From assembly GCA_029936965.1 (NCBI GenBank), contig JAPYRG010000003.1, forward strand, positions 95,417 through 152,695: DNA of 57,279 bases, in the 5' to 3' direction. Below, in pieces: positions 19,219-28,327 of this stretch. The position numbers and the translations under genes are program-made. The number at the start of each line of letters is the position of its first letter. Position 1 is the first letter of the stretch. The notes beneath the pieces were generated by a model. The model did no database searches and had not been told where the DNA came from. It saw only the letters and a list, made by a program, of their open reading frames with translations. The stretch comes from Fidelibacterota bacterium (lineage in GTDB: Bacteria; Fidelibacterota; Marinisomatia; Marinisomatales; TCS55).

Positions 19219-19977
19219 TTACTCAATTAATGATGCAAATTCTTTTATGGATAGAGTCTCCGGTCGACGTGTAAAATCAATTGTTTGAATTATTTGATCT
19301 GAAATATCCCAACTTTTCATTGAATTTTTAAGCATTTTACGTCTTTGATTAAATGCGGTTGATACAATTTTATTAAACGTAATATAATTTTTATCTTCAA
19401 TAAGTGGTTTTAATTTTTTTGTCAAATGAATAAATGCAGAGTCTACTCTGGGTTTAGGGATAAAAACATCAGGAGGGATAATAAATTTGGATTTTATATC
19501 TAAATATGCTCCCACAACTACGGTTAATTTTCCATATGCCTTTGTTGATGTTTGAGCAACTAATCTATTTGCTACTTCCTTTTGTACCATTAAAAATGCA
19601 TCATCCCAATAATCTAATTGCTCAATTAACCAAAATATTATTGGAGTTGTAATATTATACGGAATATTTCCAATAACTCTTACTGGATTAGAAATCGGTA
19701 ATTTATCTATCTCATATAGTAATACGTCGCCTTTAATGATAATTAAATCTTTTAGTTTATCGTGTATTTTTAATTTTTCAATTAGTAAAGGATCTATTTC
19801 AACCCCCACCATTTCTTTAACAATGGGTAATATTTTTTCACTTAAGGCACCTTCTCCTGGCCCAATCTCTAAAATAGAGTTATCAGATTTTGGATTAATA
19901 GTACGTACAATTTTTTTTAATAGATTATTATCTACTAGAAAATTTTGCCCCCATTTTTTTCTAAATGGGTGGTTCAT
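19219..19977 (-). CDS. rsmA: 16S rRNA (adenine1518-N6/adenine1519-N6)-dimethyltransferase
   Basis: RsmA (KsgA) dimethylates two adenines in helix 45 of 16S rRNA during 30S assembly. Visible motifs are RKKWGQNFLVD at the N-terminus, the SAM site ILEIGPGEGALSE, VGVEIDPLLI and the catalytic GNIPYN (about 98-103). The length of 252 is a little short but normal. ATG 19977 overlaps the tatD stop as TGATG, so I prefer it to the TTG at 19980. Confidence 0.95.
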   Translation of the reverse strand: MNHPFRKKWGQNFLVDNNLLKKIVRTINPKSDNSILEIGPGEGALSEKILPIVKEMVGVEIDPLLIEKLKIHDKLKDLIIIKGDVLLYEIDKLPISNPVRVIGNIPYNITTPIIFWLIEQLDYWDDAFLMVQKEVANRLVAQTSTKAYGKLTVVVGAYLDIKSKFIIPPDVFIPKPRVDSAFIHLTKKLKPLIEDKNYITFNKIVSTAFNQRRKMLKNSMKSWDISDQIIQTIDFTRRPETLSIKEFASLIE

Positions 19978-20732
19978 CAAAAAGAAAACAACTTATTTAT
20001 ATTTTTCGTTGTTTGATTGGCAATAGATTCAAAAGAAATATTATGAATTTCAGCTAATTTTTCTGCAACATATCGCGTTCTACCTGGCTCGTTAGGTTTT
20101 CCACGGAAAGGTTCAGGGCTCAAATATGGAGAATCAGTTTCAACTAATAATCTATTAAGTGGCAAATGTTTTGCTACACTTGGCAACATACTATTTTTAA
20201 ATGTTAGATTACCAGAAAATGAAATATAATATCCCATATCTAATAATTTTTTAGCTGTAGAAAGAGTAGAGGAAAAACAATGAGATACGCCAATAACATT
20301 TGGATAGCAAGATAAGATATCAATTATATCCTTATCGGCATCTCGATTGTGAAATATAATTGGCTTTTTAATATTATCTGCAAGTTGTAAAAGCTCGTGA
20401 AATACTTTTATCTGGCTCTTTTTAGAAGAAATATTTCTAAAATAATCCAGCCCAATTTCGCCAATAGCAATCATTTTTTTTGATTTCATTATTAATTCTA
20501 TTTGCTGAATATAGTCTTTATCAACATTTTGAGAATCATGAGGATGTACACCGGCAGAACAAAAAACATTTTCAAATTTCTTGGAAATATCTAATGATAA
20601 TAGGGAGTCATTTATATTTGTTCCCACACAAATAAACCGATTAACACCTAATTTTTTTGAACGAACAATAACATTATCAATATCTTGAAGTATTTCATCA
20701 TAGAATAGATGGCAGTGACTATCGGTTAACAT
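19977..20732 (-). CDS. tatD: TatD family metal-dependent hydrolase
   Basis: This 251-residue TIM-barrel amidohydrolase-fold nuclease has the metal ligands DSHCHL at the start, IGEIGLDYF near residue 92 and VETDSPYL near 200. TatD-type enzymes are 3'-5' exonucleases or deoxyribonucleases active on RNA and DNA. The gene lies between metG and rsmA, with 16 bases to metG and a one-base overlap with rsmA. metG-tatD-rsmA is a common bacterial cluster. Confidence 0.93.
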   Translation of the reverse strand: MLTDSHCHLFYDEILQDIDNVIVRSKKLGVNRFICVGTNINDSLLSLDISKKFENVFCSAGVHPHDSQNVDKDYIQQIELIMKSKKMIAIGEIGLDYFRNISSKKSQIKVFHELLQLADNIKKPIIFHNRDADKDIIDILSCYPNVIGVSHCFSSTLSTAKKLLDMGYYISFSGNLTFKNSMLPSVAKHLPLNRLLVETDSPYLSPEPFRGKPNEPGRTRYVAEKLAEIHNISFESIANQTTKNINKLFSF

Positions 20733-20748
20733 AAGAAAATCGTATTAA

Positions 20749-22239
20749 TTATTGAATGCGAGGAAAAAGAGTATTATGATCATTCAACTTGGATCCTGAT
20801 TTTAGCTCTCCCCACTTTCTTGATTTTCCTGAATTAAATGCATGCAACACTTCAGCGCATCTATTTGGCATCACTGGAGATAATAAAACTGCTGCAATCC
20901 GAATTGATTCTCCAGCTGTATACAATACTCTACCAGCCATATTTTTATCTTCTTTAACAAGAACCCATGGCTTTTGATCTTCCATATATTTATTAATGCT
21001 TCTTACAAACTGCATGATTTCTTCAATGGAATCATTAATCTTCATTTGCTTAATTTTTTTATCCATATCATTAACTAATTTTTCTGCTGATTCTATAACA
21101 ACTTCTTCATCAGAAGTTTTGCTGCCTTGCTCTGGGATTATACCTTCATAATTTTTCTTAATAAGAGTAGATATGCGATTTAATAAATTTCCAAAATCAT
21201 TTGCTAAATCACTATTATAACGCTTAATAAAAGATTCCATAGTAAAATTAGCATCTTGCCCCAAAACCATCTCCCTCATTAAATAATACCGAACAGGGTC
21301 AACTCCATATTTTTCTATCAAATCAAGAGGATTAACTACATTACCAATAGATTTACTCATTTTAGATGACCCGCTTAACCACCATCCATGTGCAAATATT
21401 GTCTTTGGAAGAGGAATCCCTGCTGATAGCAACATTGTTGGCCAATAAACAGCATGAGTGGTTAAAATATCTTTACCAATAAGATGATAATCAGCTGGCC
21501 ACCATTTATTGTACGATATATCATCATTTCCATATCCAGTCGCAGTTAGGTAATTAATTAAGGCATCAAACCAGACATAAGTAATATAATCAGTATCAAA
21601 TGGTAATTCAATTCCCCAATTTAATCTTGATTTAGGTCGTGAAATACATAAGTCAGATAAGGGCTTCCTTAAAAAACCAAGAATTTCATTTCTTCGATGC
21701 GCAGGTTGAATAAAATTTTCATTATTTTCGATGTATGCGAGTAATTGAGATTGAAAATTGCTCATTTTAAAGAAATAATTAATTTCTTTTAATTCTTTTA
21801 TATCACGAAAGTCCTCACTTTCAGCTTCTTTTTCAGTAATAAATCTCTCCTCAGATACAGAGTATAACCCCGTATACTCATCTTTATAGATATCTCCCTT
21901 ATCATATACCAACTGCAAAAAATCTTGGACAACTTTTTTATGTCTTTGCTCTGTAGTTCTAATAAAATCATCATTTGAAATATGGAGCTTATCCCATAAT
22001 TCTATAAATCTAGGCGCCATTTCATCACAATGTACTTGCGGTTCAATCTTACGATTACTAGCTGCTTCCTGTACTTTTTGACCATGTTCATCTAAACCAG
22101 TTAAGAAAAAAGTGTCATAATCAAGCTGTCGATAAAAACGTGCTATTACATCCGCTAATATTGTTGTATAAGCATGACCAATATGTGGTTTATCATTTAC
22201 ATAATAAATAGGTGTTGTTATATAAAAACTATCGGTCAT
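20749..22239 (-). CDS. metG: Methionine--tRNA ligase (short form)
   Basis: The class I synthetase shows HIGH as PHIGHAYTT (about 18-26) and KMSKS as SKMSKSIGN (near 292). At 496 residues it lacks the C-terminal EMAP/tRNA-binding domain found in longer MetRS. The knuckle region reads GLYSVSEERFITE without the zinc Cys pairs, so it belongs to the zinc-free type. It starts one base after the delta-prime gene. Confidence 0.96.
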   Translation of the reverse strand: MTDSFYITTPIYYVNDKPHIGHAYTTILADVIARFYRQLDYDTFFLTGLDEHGQKVQEAASNRKIEPQVHCDEMAPRFIELWDKLHISNDDFIRTTEQRHKKVVQDFLQLVYDKGDIYKDEYTGLYSVSEERFITEKEAESEDFRDIKELKEINYFFKMSNFQSQLLAYIENNENFIQPAHRRNEILGFLRKPLSDLCISRPKSRLNWGIELPFDTDYITYVWFDALINYLTATGYGNDDISYNKWWPADYHLIGKDILTTHAVYWPTMLLSAGIPLPKTIFAHGWWLSGSSKMSKSIGNVVNPLDLIEKYGVDPVRYYLMREMVLGQDANFTMESFIKRYNSDLANDFGNLLNRISTLIKKNYEGIIPEQGSKTSDEEVVIESAEKLVNDMDKKIKQMKINDSIEEIMQFVRSINKYMEDQKPWVLVKEDKNMAGRVLYTAGESIRIAAVLLSPVMPNRCAEVLHAFNSGKSRKWGELKSGSKLNDHNTLFPRIQ

Positions 22240-22240
22240 G

Positions 22241-23359
22241 TTATAAATTATTATTTTTAATTAAACAATTTTTTTGGACACCAATTAAGAAATTGGTTAA
22301 TTGTATGGGCATAAAAAAGTTTTTCTTTGGGGCATTAATAATTTCCTCAACCATAAGATTTATTTGATCCAATCTTCCATCAGGAAACCTGGAATTAAAA
22401 TTTTCAATATTTTCATTAATTTGCTCAAATAAAGATTCTCCATATAAGTTATTACGTTTTTTTCGAGCTTGCTTCAGCCAACATTGAAATAAAAAAAGAT
22501 GAAATTCATACTCGGTAAAATTATTTTGAGCCATTCTACTGTAGTCTTGAATAAATATTCTCCATCTTTTTTCATTATATACTATTAATGTACTAGTAAA
22601 CTTTTCTATTATTTGCTTTATATCCTCAATTCCATTTTTACATATTCTTTGGGCATAATTCATATTACCCTCAGACATACCAGCAGCAAATTCAGCTAGA
22701 GAACTATCAACCCCGCTTAAAGATAAATAACTAATAATTTCATCATTTTGCAGAGGGGGAAAATTTATAATTTGACACCTGGACAAAATTGTTGGTAGTA
22801 ATTCCCCTTTACGATCAGAAACCAAAATAAATGTTGTATTTTTAGGAGGTTCTTCTAATATTTTTAATATAGCATTTGCAGATGAAGCATCTCCAACACA
22901 CAACATATGTGCATCGAAAATCAGTACAATCTTTCTACCTGAATCAATTGATTTTAAGAATAATTCTTTTTTCAAATTTCTAATTAAACTTATAGGTATC
23001 CTTTTTGCTTTGGGGATAGAAATCTTATGAAAAGGATTATTAGATTTTAATTTCATTTCTGTTAATAGGGTGTTCTTTTTATAGGAATTAGATAGTTGTT
23101 TATCGCTTGGTATAGGAACTATTAAATGACAGTTTTCATGCTGGAAAGCTAATGTCCTTTTGCATGAACTACAGATGCCGCATGGATCAATAGTGGCTTC
23201 ATTACAATTTAAATGCGCAGAAAGTTTTAAAGCTAATGCCTCCTTTGCAGATCCATTTGGTCCTAAGAATAAATATGCACTACCAACACGGTTATTTTTT
23301 TTTGAAAGAATCATCCTTTCCCATATAGTATTTTGCATTTTAATATTCATAAAGTTCAT
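22241..23359 (-). CDS. holB: DNA polymerase III clamp-loader subunit, delta-prime/HolB-like
   Basis: The AAA+ protein has a four-Cys zinc module (CNEATIDPCGICSSCKR, near residue 50) and the arginine-finger SRC region (LPTILSRCQIINFPPL). The P-loop is degenerate (GPNGSAKEA), as expected for the non-hydrolysing delta-prime subunit. LILVSD-type and ILEEPP sensor segments are present. I place the start at ATG 23359, which overlaps the upstream stop as ATGA; an ATG at 23350 and a longer open frame to 23407 are alternatives. Length is 372 residues. Confidence 0.85.
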   Translation of the reverse strand: MNFMNIKMQNTIWERMILSKKNNRVGSAYLFLGPNGSAKEALALKLSAHLNCNEATIDPCGICSSCKRTLAFQHENCHLIVPIPSDKQLSNSYKKNTLLTEMKLKSNNPFHKISIPKAKRIPISLIRNLKKELFLKSIDSGRKIVLIFDAHMLCVGDASSANAILKILEEPPKNTTFILVSDRKGELLPTILSRCQIINFPPLQNDEIISYLSLSGVDSSLAEFAAGMSEGNMNYAQRICKNGIEDIKQIIEKFTSTLIVYNEKRWRIFIQDYSRMAQNNFTEYEFHLFLFQCWLKQARKKRNNLYGESLFEQINENIENFNSRFPDGRLDQINLMVEEIINAPKKNFFMPIQLTNFLIGVQKNCLIKNNNL

Positions 23360-24552
23360 CGTTTCATTAACCATTTTTCTGGATTTAATTTTTGACCATT
23401 CCCCCATATCTCAAAATGCAATTTTGAACCTTCAATTGAACCAGCATCGCCCATATAAGCAATCACATCTCCAGCCTGAACTTCTGCCCCTTCATTAGCT
23501 TCTACATTAGTAACATGACTATAAACGGTATAGAAGCCTCCTCCATGATCAATAATTAATGTAGTTCCATATCCTCGAATATATGTTATCGTTGTTACAA
23601 TGCCCCCGATAATAGATCTTACTGAAGATCCAGGTTTCCCTTTAATATCTATACCGGGGTTTTCTGTGGTTGTTTTTCTTTCAGGATTCCAAGATCGGCC
23701 AAACTTTTTTACTACTCTACCGCTTGCAGGCCAAGGTAGCTGACCTTTAAGCTTACCAAACACTTGTGTCTTTAATGCGGCTTGTTGCTTTCTGATACGA
23801 TCTGCTCTACCATAACTTGATTTATCTTGACGAATTTTCTTTAGTAAAGCTTCTAATTCCTGCATGCCAGCCTGTTTTTCTTCAAGATATTTTGTTAACT
23901 CAGATTGATTTTTTTTAATCTTATCTAGTTCTTTTTGGCGTTTTTTTCTACTAGCCCTTAATGACACTTTGCTTTCTTCTTGATCCTTTTTTAATCGAAC
24001 TTTATTTCTATAATTTGACTCTAGAGAAATTCTCTGTTTCCCTATATCAATCAATAACGATTTAATTTTGTTTTGAGTTCTTTGATCAATATCTGATATA
24101 ATACCCATGTATTTTGCACGATATATTGCCTGTCTCCAGGAAGAAGAACTCAAAATCTTCTCAATATCTGAAAGTGTTCCCTTTTTATACAATTGAGTAA
24201 TTCTTTTTGAATATCTATACCGCAATTTTGATAATTGCTGCTCATTAGCTTTTATACCTTTTGATAACTTATCAATTTCTACTTCTGTGTTATTTAATTC
24301 GTTTTTGAGCTGATTAAATAATTTATTTGTTAATGAAATTTCTTTATCAATATTTAATAAACGTCGGGATGTTGTTTTTTCTTTTTGCTTTTGCGATTTA
24401 ATCTTTCTTCTTGTCTCTTCAATTTCTTTCTTTACCTTATCAATTGCTCCCGATTGATAATTTAATTCAGCATCAAAATCCCGTCGATCATCTTGAGCAT
24501 GGATATTATAATTGATAATTACACTAATAATTAATAAAAAACGTATAAGCAT
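23356..24552 (-). CDS. EnvC-like murein hydrolase activator (coiled coil plus degenerate LytM/M23 domain)
   Basis: The 398-residue protein has a signal peptide (about 1-19), a long coiled coil (about 25-260) and a C-terminal M23/LytM domain (about 285-398). The zinc site looks incomplete: the usual His before GID is Asn (NPGIDIKG), and the HxH motif reads KLH in KLHFEIW. That is the pattern of EnvC and NlpD, which do not cut peptidoglycan themselves but activate N-acetylmuramoyl-L-alanine amidases at division sites. No amidase or ftsEX gene is in the window. It starts a minus-strand transcript facing the divergent promoter at 24621. Confidence 0.87.
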   Translation of the reverse strand: MLIRFLLIISVIINYNIHAQDDRRDFDAELNYQSGAIDKVKKEIEETRRKIKSQKQKEKTTSRRLLNIDKEISLTNKLFNQLKNELNNTEVEIDKLSKGIKANEQQLSKLRYRYSKRITQLYKKGTLSDIEKILSSSSWRQAIYRAKYMGIISDIDQRTQNKIKSLLIDIGKQRISLESNYRNKVRLKKDQEESKVSLRASRKKRQKELDKIKKNQSELTKYLEEKQAGMQELEALLKKIRQDKSSYGRADRIRKQQAALKTQVFGKLKGQLPWPASGRVVKKFGRSWNPERKTTTENPGIDIKGKPGSSVRSIIGGIVTTITYIRGYGTTLIIDHGGGFYTVYSHVTNVEANEGAEVQAGDVIAYMGDAGSIEGSKLHFEIWGNGQKLNPEKWLMKR

Positions 24553-24620
24553 ACTGTGTGAAGGTACCTAGTAGTGTAAAATCTATCCAAAAGGTTTTAA
24601 TGATCAATTAAAGAGTAATC

Positions 24621-24649
24621 TTGACAACACTAAAGATCCTGTCTATTTT
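24621..24649 (+). promoter_or_regulatory. Sigma-70-type promoter for the cNMP-binding/AI-2E operon
   Basis: A perfect -35 TTGACA (24621-24626) is followed after 17 bases by TATTTT (24644-24649). This lies 33 bases before the TTG start at 24682, in the 129-base gap between divergent genes. It is the best promoter match I found in the window. Confidence 0.55.
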
Positions 24650-24681
24650 TATCTAATCATTAATATTATGAGGTAAAGAAT

Positions 24682-25197
24682 TTGAAAAACGCATATTGGA
24701 AAAATATTTTTACAAACTGGGGTAAAGAAGAAAGTGAAACTGTTACAATAATCAAAAGAATACCCATTTTTGCTAATCTAAATCATAAAGAATTGGAAGA
24801 GGTCAGTAAGTTGCTCCATGATAGAATCTATAAACCAGATGAATATGTATTTAAACGTCATGCTCCTGGAGAAGGGATGTTTATTATTCATTCAGGCATA
24901 GTAAATATTATAGTTGGAGAGGCAAGTGGAAATTCTCAAGTATTAGCAGAACTTTCCAATGGGGATTTTTTTGGAGAAATGGCTTTAATGGAAGATGAAG
25001 TTCGTTCTGCTGCTGCTTTAGCACAAGATCATACAAGACTATTAGGTTTTTTTAGACCAGACTTAGAAGCTCTAATTGAAATAAATCCTTCATTAGGTAA
25101 CAAAATTTTACAAAATCTTTCCAAAGTAGTATGTACAAGACTTAGAAAAACAAATGAATTACTGATGGAAAACCAATTGAAAAAGAAGAATAAATAA
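24682..25197 (+). CDS. Stand-alone cyclic nucleotide-binding domain protein
   Basis: The protein has 171 residues and a single CRP-type domain, with FFGEMALME and the ligand Arg in VRSAAA. A roughly 30-residue N-terminal extension precedes the domain and a short basic tail follows; no helix-turn-helix is visible, so it is not a transcription factor of the CRP type. The start is TTG 24682 with GAGG eight bases upstream. Its stop overlaps the start of the next gene as TAATG. It may sense a cyclic nucleotide for the AI-2E family membrane protein, which is inference from linkage only. Confidence 0.83.
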   Translation: MKNAYWKNIFTNWGKEESETVTIIKRIPIFANLNHKELEEVSKLLHDRIYKPDEYVFKRHAPGEGMFIIHSGIVNIIVGEASGNSQVLAELSNGDFFGEMALMEDEVRSAAALAQDHTRLLGFFRPDLEALIEINPSLGNKILQNLSKVVCTRLRKTNELLMENQLKKKNK

Positions 25198-26318
25198 TGA
25201 ATAATAATGATAAAAATTATATTCAATTAATATATAGATTAATTGTAATAGTAATTTCATTTGGTTTCTTTATAATCATATGGCCATATATTTCATCTGT
25301 GGTAACTATGCTAATTTTTGCATTCCTATTTACTACAATTTTGCTACCATTAGTTGATCAATTAGAAAGTAAAATAAAATCAAGGGGAATCAGTATAGTA
25401 ATTGTTACGATTAGTTTAATAACGACATTTGTTGTATTCTTAAAAAGCTTCGCATCTGGAATGGTAAGTCAAGCTCGTGAGTTTTCTAAGCAGATTGAAA
25501 CTAAAGGGTATGATGATAATTTAAATTCTTTATCCACAAATCTTGAATCATATTTAAATAAATATATCAATATTCCAGATATAGATTCCTCAAATTTTGT
25601 ATCAAAGCTTAATGTCATGGTAGGTGAAATAATCCAAAACTTAATGTCCCTAGCTAGCGCTATTGGAGGTTTTATTTTTACTACTATTATGGTTTTAATA
25701 TTTACAATTATTCTGCTATCAAACTACTATGAATTCAAAAAATCAATCGTTCAGTTCATTCCTAACAAATATTTCGAAATGGGTCTACGCGTAATATTTA
25801 ATATTGAACGACAAGTTTCTAAATATCTTCAAGGGCAATTATTAGCAGCTTCTAGCGTTGCTTTAATGTCTTTTATTGGTTTATCTATATTAAATCTAAT
25901 GGGGGCAAATTTAACTCTTGTGGTTTTTATAGCAATTATTGCTGGTCTTGCAAATCTAATCCCTCTTGTAGGACCATTCGCTGGTATGTTACCTGCAATC
26001 TTAATAGCAATTATGAATAATATTGGATTTGATGTTGCAATAAACCATCAAATATTTAATACAATACCATCGCCTTTTTATATCTTGGATATTATCATTA
26101 TGTTCCTAATCGTACAACAAATTGATAATAATATTATAACTCCTATATTAGTAGGGGAAAGTGTGGGGATACATCCCTTAATTGTTATGATTTCTTTACT
26201 GATCGGAGGAACACTCATTGGACCAATTGGTATGCTGCTTGCTGTTCCTGCAGCTGGAATTCTTAAAGTTATTGGTGTAGAAATTATGTTTTTAAGAAGA
26301 AATGCCCATTTATTATAA
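25197..26318 (+). CDS. AI-2E family transporter (PerM/UPF0118)
   Basis: The 373-residue inner-membrane protein has about eight hydrophobic segments: two at the start (residues 8-60), one at about 62-82, then after a soluble loop (about 85-150) the C-terminal group with the family signature LANLIPLVGPFAGMLPA and the late ILVGESVGIHPLIVMISLLIGG. Members include AI-2 exporter-like TqsA and Na+/H+ antiporter-like proteins, so the substrate is open. It ends one base before the convergent gene at 26320, so the two genes meet with no room for a separate terminator. Confidence 0.88.
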   Translation: MNNNDKNYIQLIYRLIVIVISFGFFIIIWPYISSVVTMLIFAFLFTTILLPLVDQLESKIKSRGISIVIVTISLITTFVVFLKSFASGMVSQAREFSKQIETKGYDDNLNSLSTNLESYLNKYINIPDIDSSNFVSKLNVMVGEIIQNLMSLASAIGGFIFTTIMVLIFTIILLSNYYEFKKSIVQFIPNKYFEMGLRVIFNIERQVSKYLQGQLLAASSVALMSFIGLSILNLMGANLTLVVFIAIIAGLANLIPLVGPFAGMLPAILIAIMNNIGFDVAINHQIFNTIPSPFYILDIIIMFLIVQQIDNNIITPILVGESVGIHPLIVMISLLIGGTLIGPIGMLLAVPAAGILKVIGVEIMFLRRNAHLL

Positions 26319-26319
26319 G

Positions 26320-28152
26320 TTATTCAATCTTAAATAATTTATAATCAAAAAAAGATAATTCTAAATTTTTATCATTACTTAAATTATATAACCAAAGCTG
26401 GGCATCCTTTCCATAAAGATCCTGTTCGTGAATAATCTCAATTGGTTTTCCAATAATATCCATTACTTCAGGTATGGTCATACCAATCTTAATTGTAGCG
26501 CTATTTAATCTAATGCGACGATATCTTTCCTCTTCCATTCTTTTATCGATTCCATAACGAATAGATAAATTTTCAATAATAGTTAATCGTTTTTTTAATT
26601 CTTGATATATTTTTTCATTTACGGTCCCTAACCCGCTTAATTTTTTTGCCTCTTCAAGGCTAACTATTGCTAACTTTATTTCGCCTGGATCATTAATATC
26701 CTTAATATCATTTACCATCATAGCAGCAATCTGAAAACGGTATGCATTTATCTGTCTATTAAATATTGGATATTTTTTGGATGCGTCATTAAATAGCTGA
26801 AGAGCTTTATCATAAAAACGATATGTTAAGGCAATTTCTCCTATTCCCATCATTATTAAAGCTTCAAATCTTGGCATTTCTTTCTCTGCTTTTTTTGAAA
26901 ATATTACTGTTTTATTTAATAATGCTTTAGCTTCATTATATTTACCCTTACTAATCAAGACTTCAGCATCCTGCATTCTAAAACTAGCTATTTTTTTAAG
27001 ATGCGCATTTATTTCAAGAGATAAAGTTGAATCGGCATTTTGCAAAGATGACATGTATCTATCAACTGCTCTATCAATCATTCCTCTAGTTTCAAATTGC
27101 AACCCTTCTTTAAATAATTGATATGGAATCTTTTTTAATGAAAGTTGATGATACATCTTTGCTCTATATAGGTTGCTATGAGTTGGATTGTCATTAATAA
27201 ACTCTTCGAATATTTTTTTTGATTCAATAAAATCCCCCCTATAATAGTACTCTTTGGCATTATCACCGCTGGATAAGTCCCCTCCATAAAACGATCCAAT
27301 AGTAAGATAAATTCCATAATCTTGCAGATCAAATCGATTGATTGGGGTTATATCATTAGGGTCATCAATATTTTTTATTTTTACATAAGAATGTTTTAAA
27401 TCTAGTCCAACTGCAAACCTATAATTTTTTTCCGTTTCGAAAATATATCTTAAACCAATTGAATATGAAGTAGACGGGCCCCAGCCAATTGGATTATTAT
27501 CGTTCGAATTAGAATTTAAATAAAATTTTGACCTTGCTATTCCCCATGTGTACCTCATATTTAAATAAAATTGTTCAAACCATTGAAATATCAAGGCATG
27601 GCTTAAACTAAATTCAGAAAGTTTTGGTGAAAATTTTCTATTTATATTCCAATTAGGATTAATATTTCCCCATTGATTCATGGGGATTGTATCTGGGAAA
27701 AAAAGATTTGAATAACGATAGTTAATTCCTGTATTCATATCTAACCAGCTTGTATTTAAAATCAAATTAGAGATATTTAATTTTAACATATCAATATCAA
27801 GTTGGTGCCCAAACTTGGCAATCTTTTTTCCCGCATTAAAATGACTTCCTCCAAAATCTTCATCATATTTTATCCAACTTGTCGGCATATTTTGTCCATA
27901 ATCACCAGCTCCACCGGTAAAGCTTAATCCATAACGCAATTCGAGAGGAATAAAGTTGATCGGATGATGAAATTCTCGCGGATGATAAATGCGATCCTTC
28001 CAATATCCCGGTTCATATTGGATTTTTGGTTTAGGATTAATTTTAATTAAACCCCACATATAGGATTTAACTGAATCCTCAACCGCCGGGCCAGCATAGA
28101 CTAGTGATATGTGGCTGCAAATTAGAATAATGGAATAAATTCGTAATTGCAT
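26320..28152 (-). CDS. Secreted protein with beta-barrel-like N-half, TPR region and BamE/SmpA-like C-end
   Basis: I do not recognise the whole protein. It has a signal peptide (about 1-20, ending VYAG). Residues about 50-290 are rich in alternating aromatic and polar strands, as in outer-membrane barrels (LRYGLSFTGG, FEQFYLNMRYTWGIA, YSIGLRYIF). From about 300 on come helical TPR-like repeats (YYYRGDFIESKKIFEEFIND; GKYNEAKALLNKTVIF; YDKALQLFNDASKKYP). The last about 55 residues resemble the SmpA/BamE fold: IKIGMTIPEVMDIIGKP and LWLYNL. An outer-membrane assembly or trafficking role is only a guess. The gene is transcribed alone, divergent from the DUF4159 operon. Confidence 0.55.
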   Translation of the reverse strand: MQLRIYSIILICSHISLVYAGPAVEDSVKSYMWGLIKINPKPKIQYEPGYWKDRIYHPREFHHPINFIPLELRYGLSFTGGAGDYGQNMPTSWIKYDEDFGGSHFNAGKKIAKFGHQLDIDMLKLNISNLILNTSWLDMNTGINYRYSNLFFPDTIPMNQWGNINPNWNINRKFSPKLSEFSLSHALIFQWFEQFYLNMRYTWGIARSKFYLNSNSNDNNPIGWGPSTSYSIGLRYIFETEKNYRFAVGLDLKHSYVKIKNIDDPNDITPINRFDLQDYGIYLTIGSFYGGDLSSGDNAKEYYYRGDFIESKKIFEEFINDNPTHSNLYRAKMYHQLSLKKIPYQLFKEGLQFETRGMIDRAVDRYMSSLQNADSTLSLEINAHLKKIASFRMQDAEVLISKGKYNEAKALLNKTVIFSKKAEKEMPRFEALIMMGIGEIALTYRFYDKALQLFNDASKKYPIFNRQINAYRFQIAAMMVNDIKDINDPGEIKLAIVSLEEAKKLSGLGTVNEKIYQELKKRLTIIENLSIRYGIDKRMEEERYRRIRLNSATIKIGMTIPEVMDIIGKPIEIIHEQDLYGKDAQLWLYNLSNDKNLELSFFDYKLFKIE

Positions 28153-28174
28153 CTAATGAAAAATAAACGTTAGA

Positions 28175-28194
28175 TACACTTGTTTGCAAGTGTA
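28175..28194. promoter_or_regulatory. 18-20 bp palindrome between divergent genes
   Basis: TACACTTG and CAAGTGTA form a perfect 8-base dyad around TTTG in the 175-base gap between divergent genes (starts at 28152 and 28328). It could be an operator or a short hairpin in the leader of the minus-strand gene. No regulator is assigned. Confidence 0.35.
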
Positions 28195-28327
28195 AGCTAT
28201 TAAACTATATAAAATATATTATATATACAATTTTGTTCTAATTTTTATATGGATATGACAATTATATGATGGAACATAATTTATTTACGACCATTGAAAA
28301 ATATATTTAGAGTATTAGATTAGTGTT

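Noticed and set aside
22241-23407. Longer delta-prime start at 23407
   Set aside because: It would overlap the EnvC-like gene by 52 bases; ATG 23359 gives the usual ATGA overlap.
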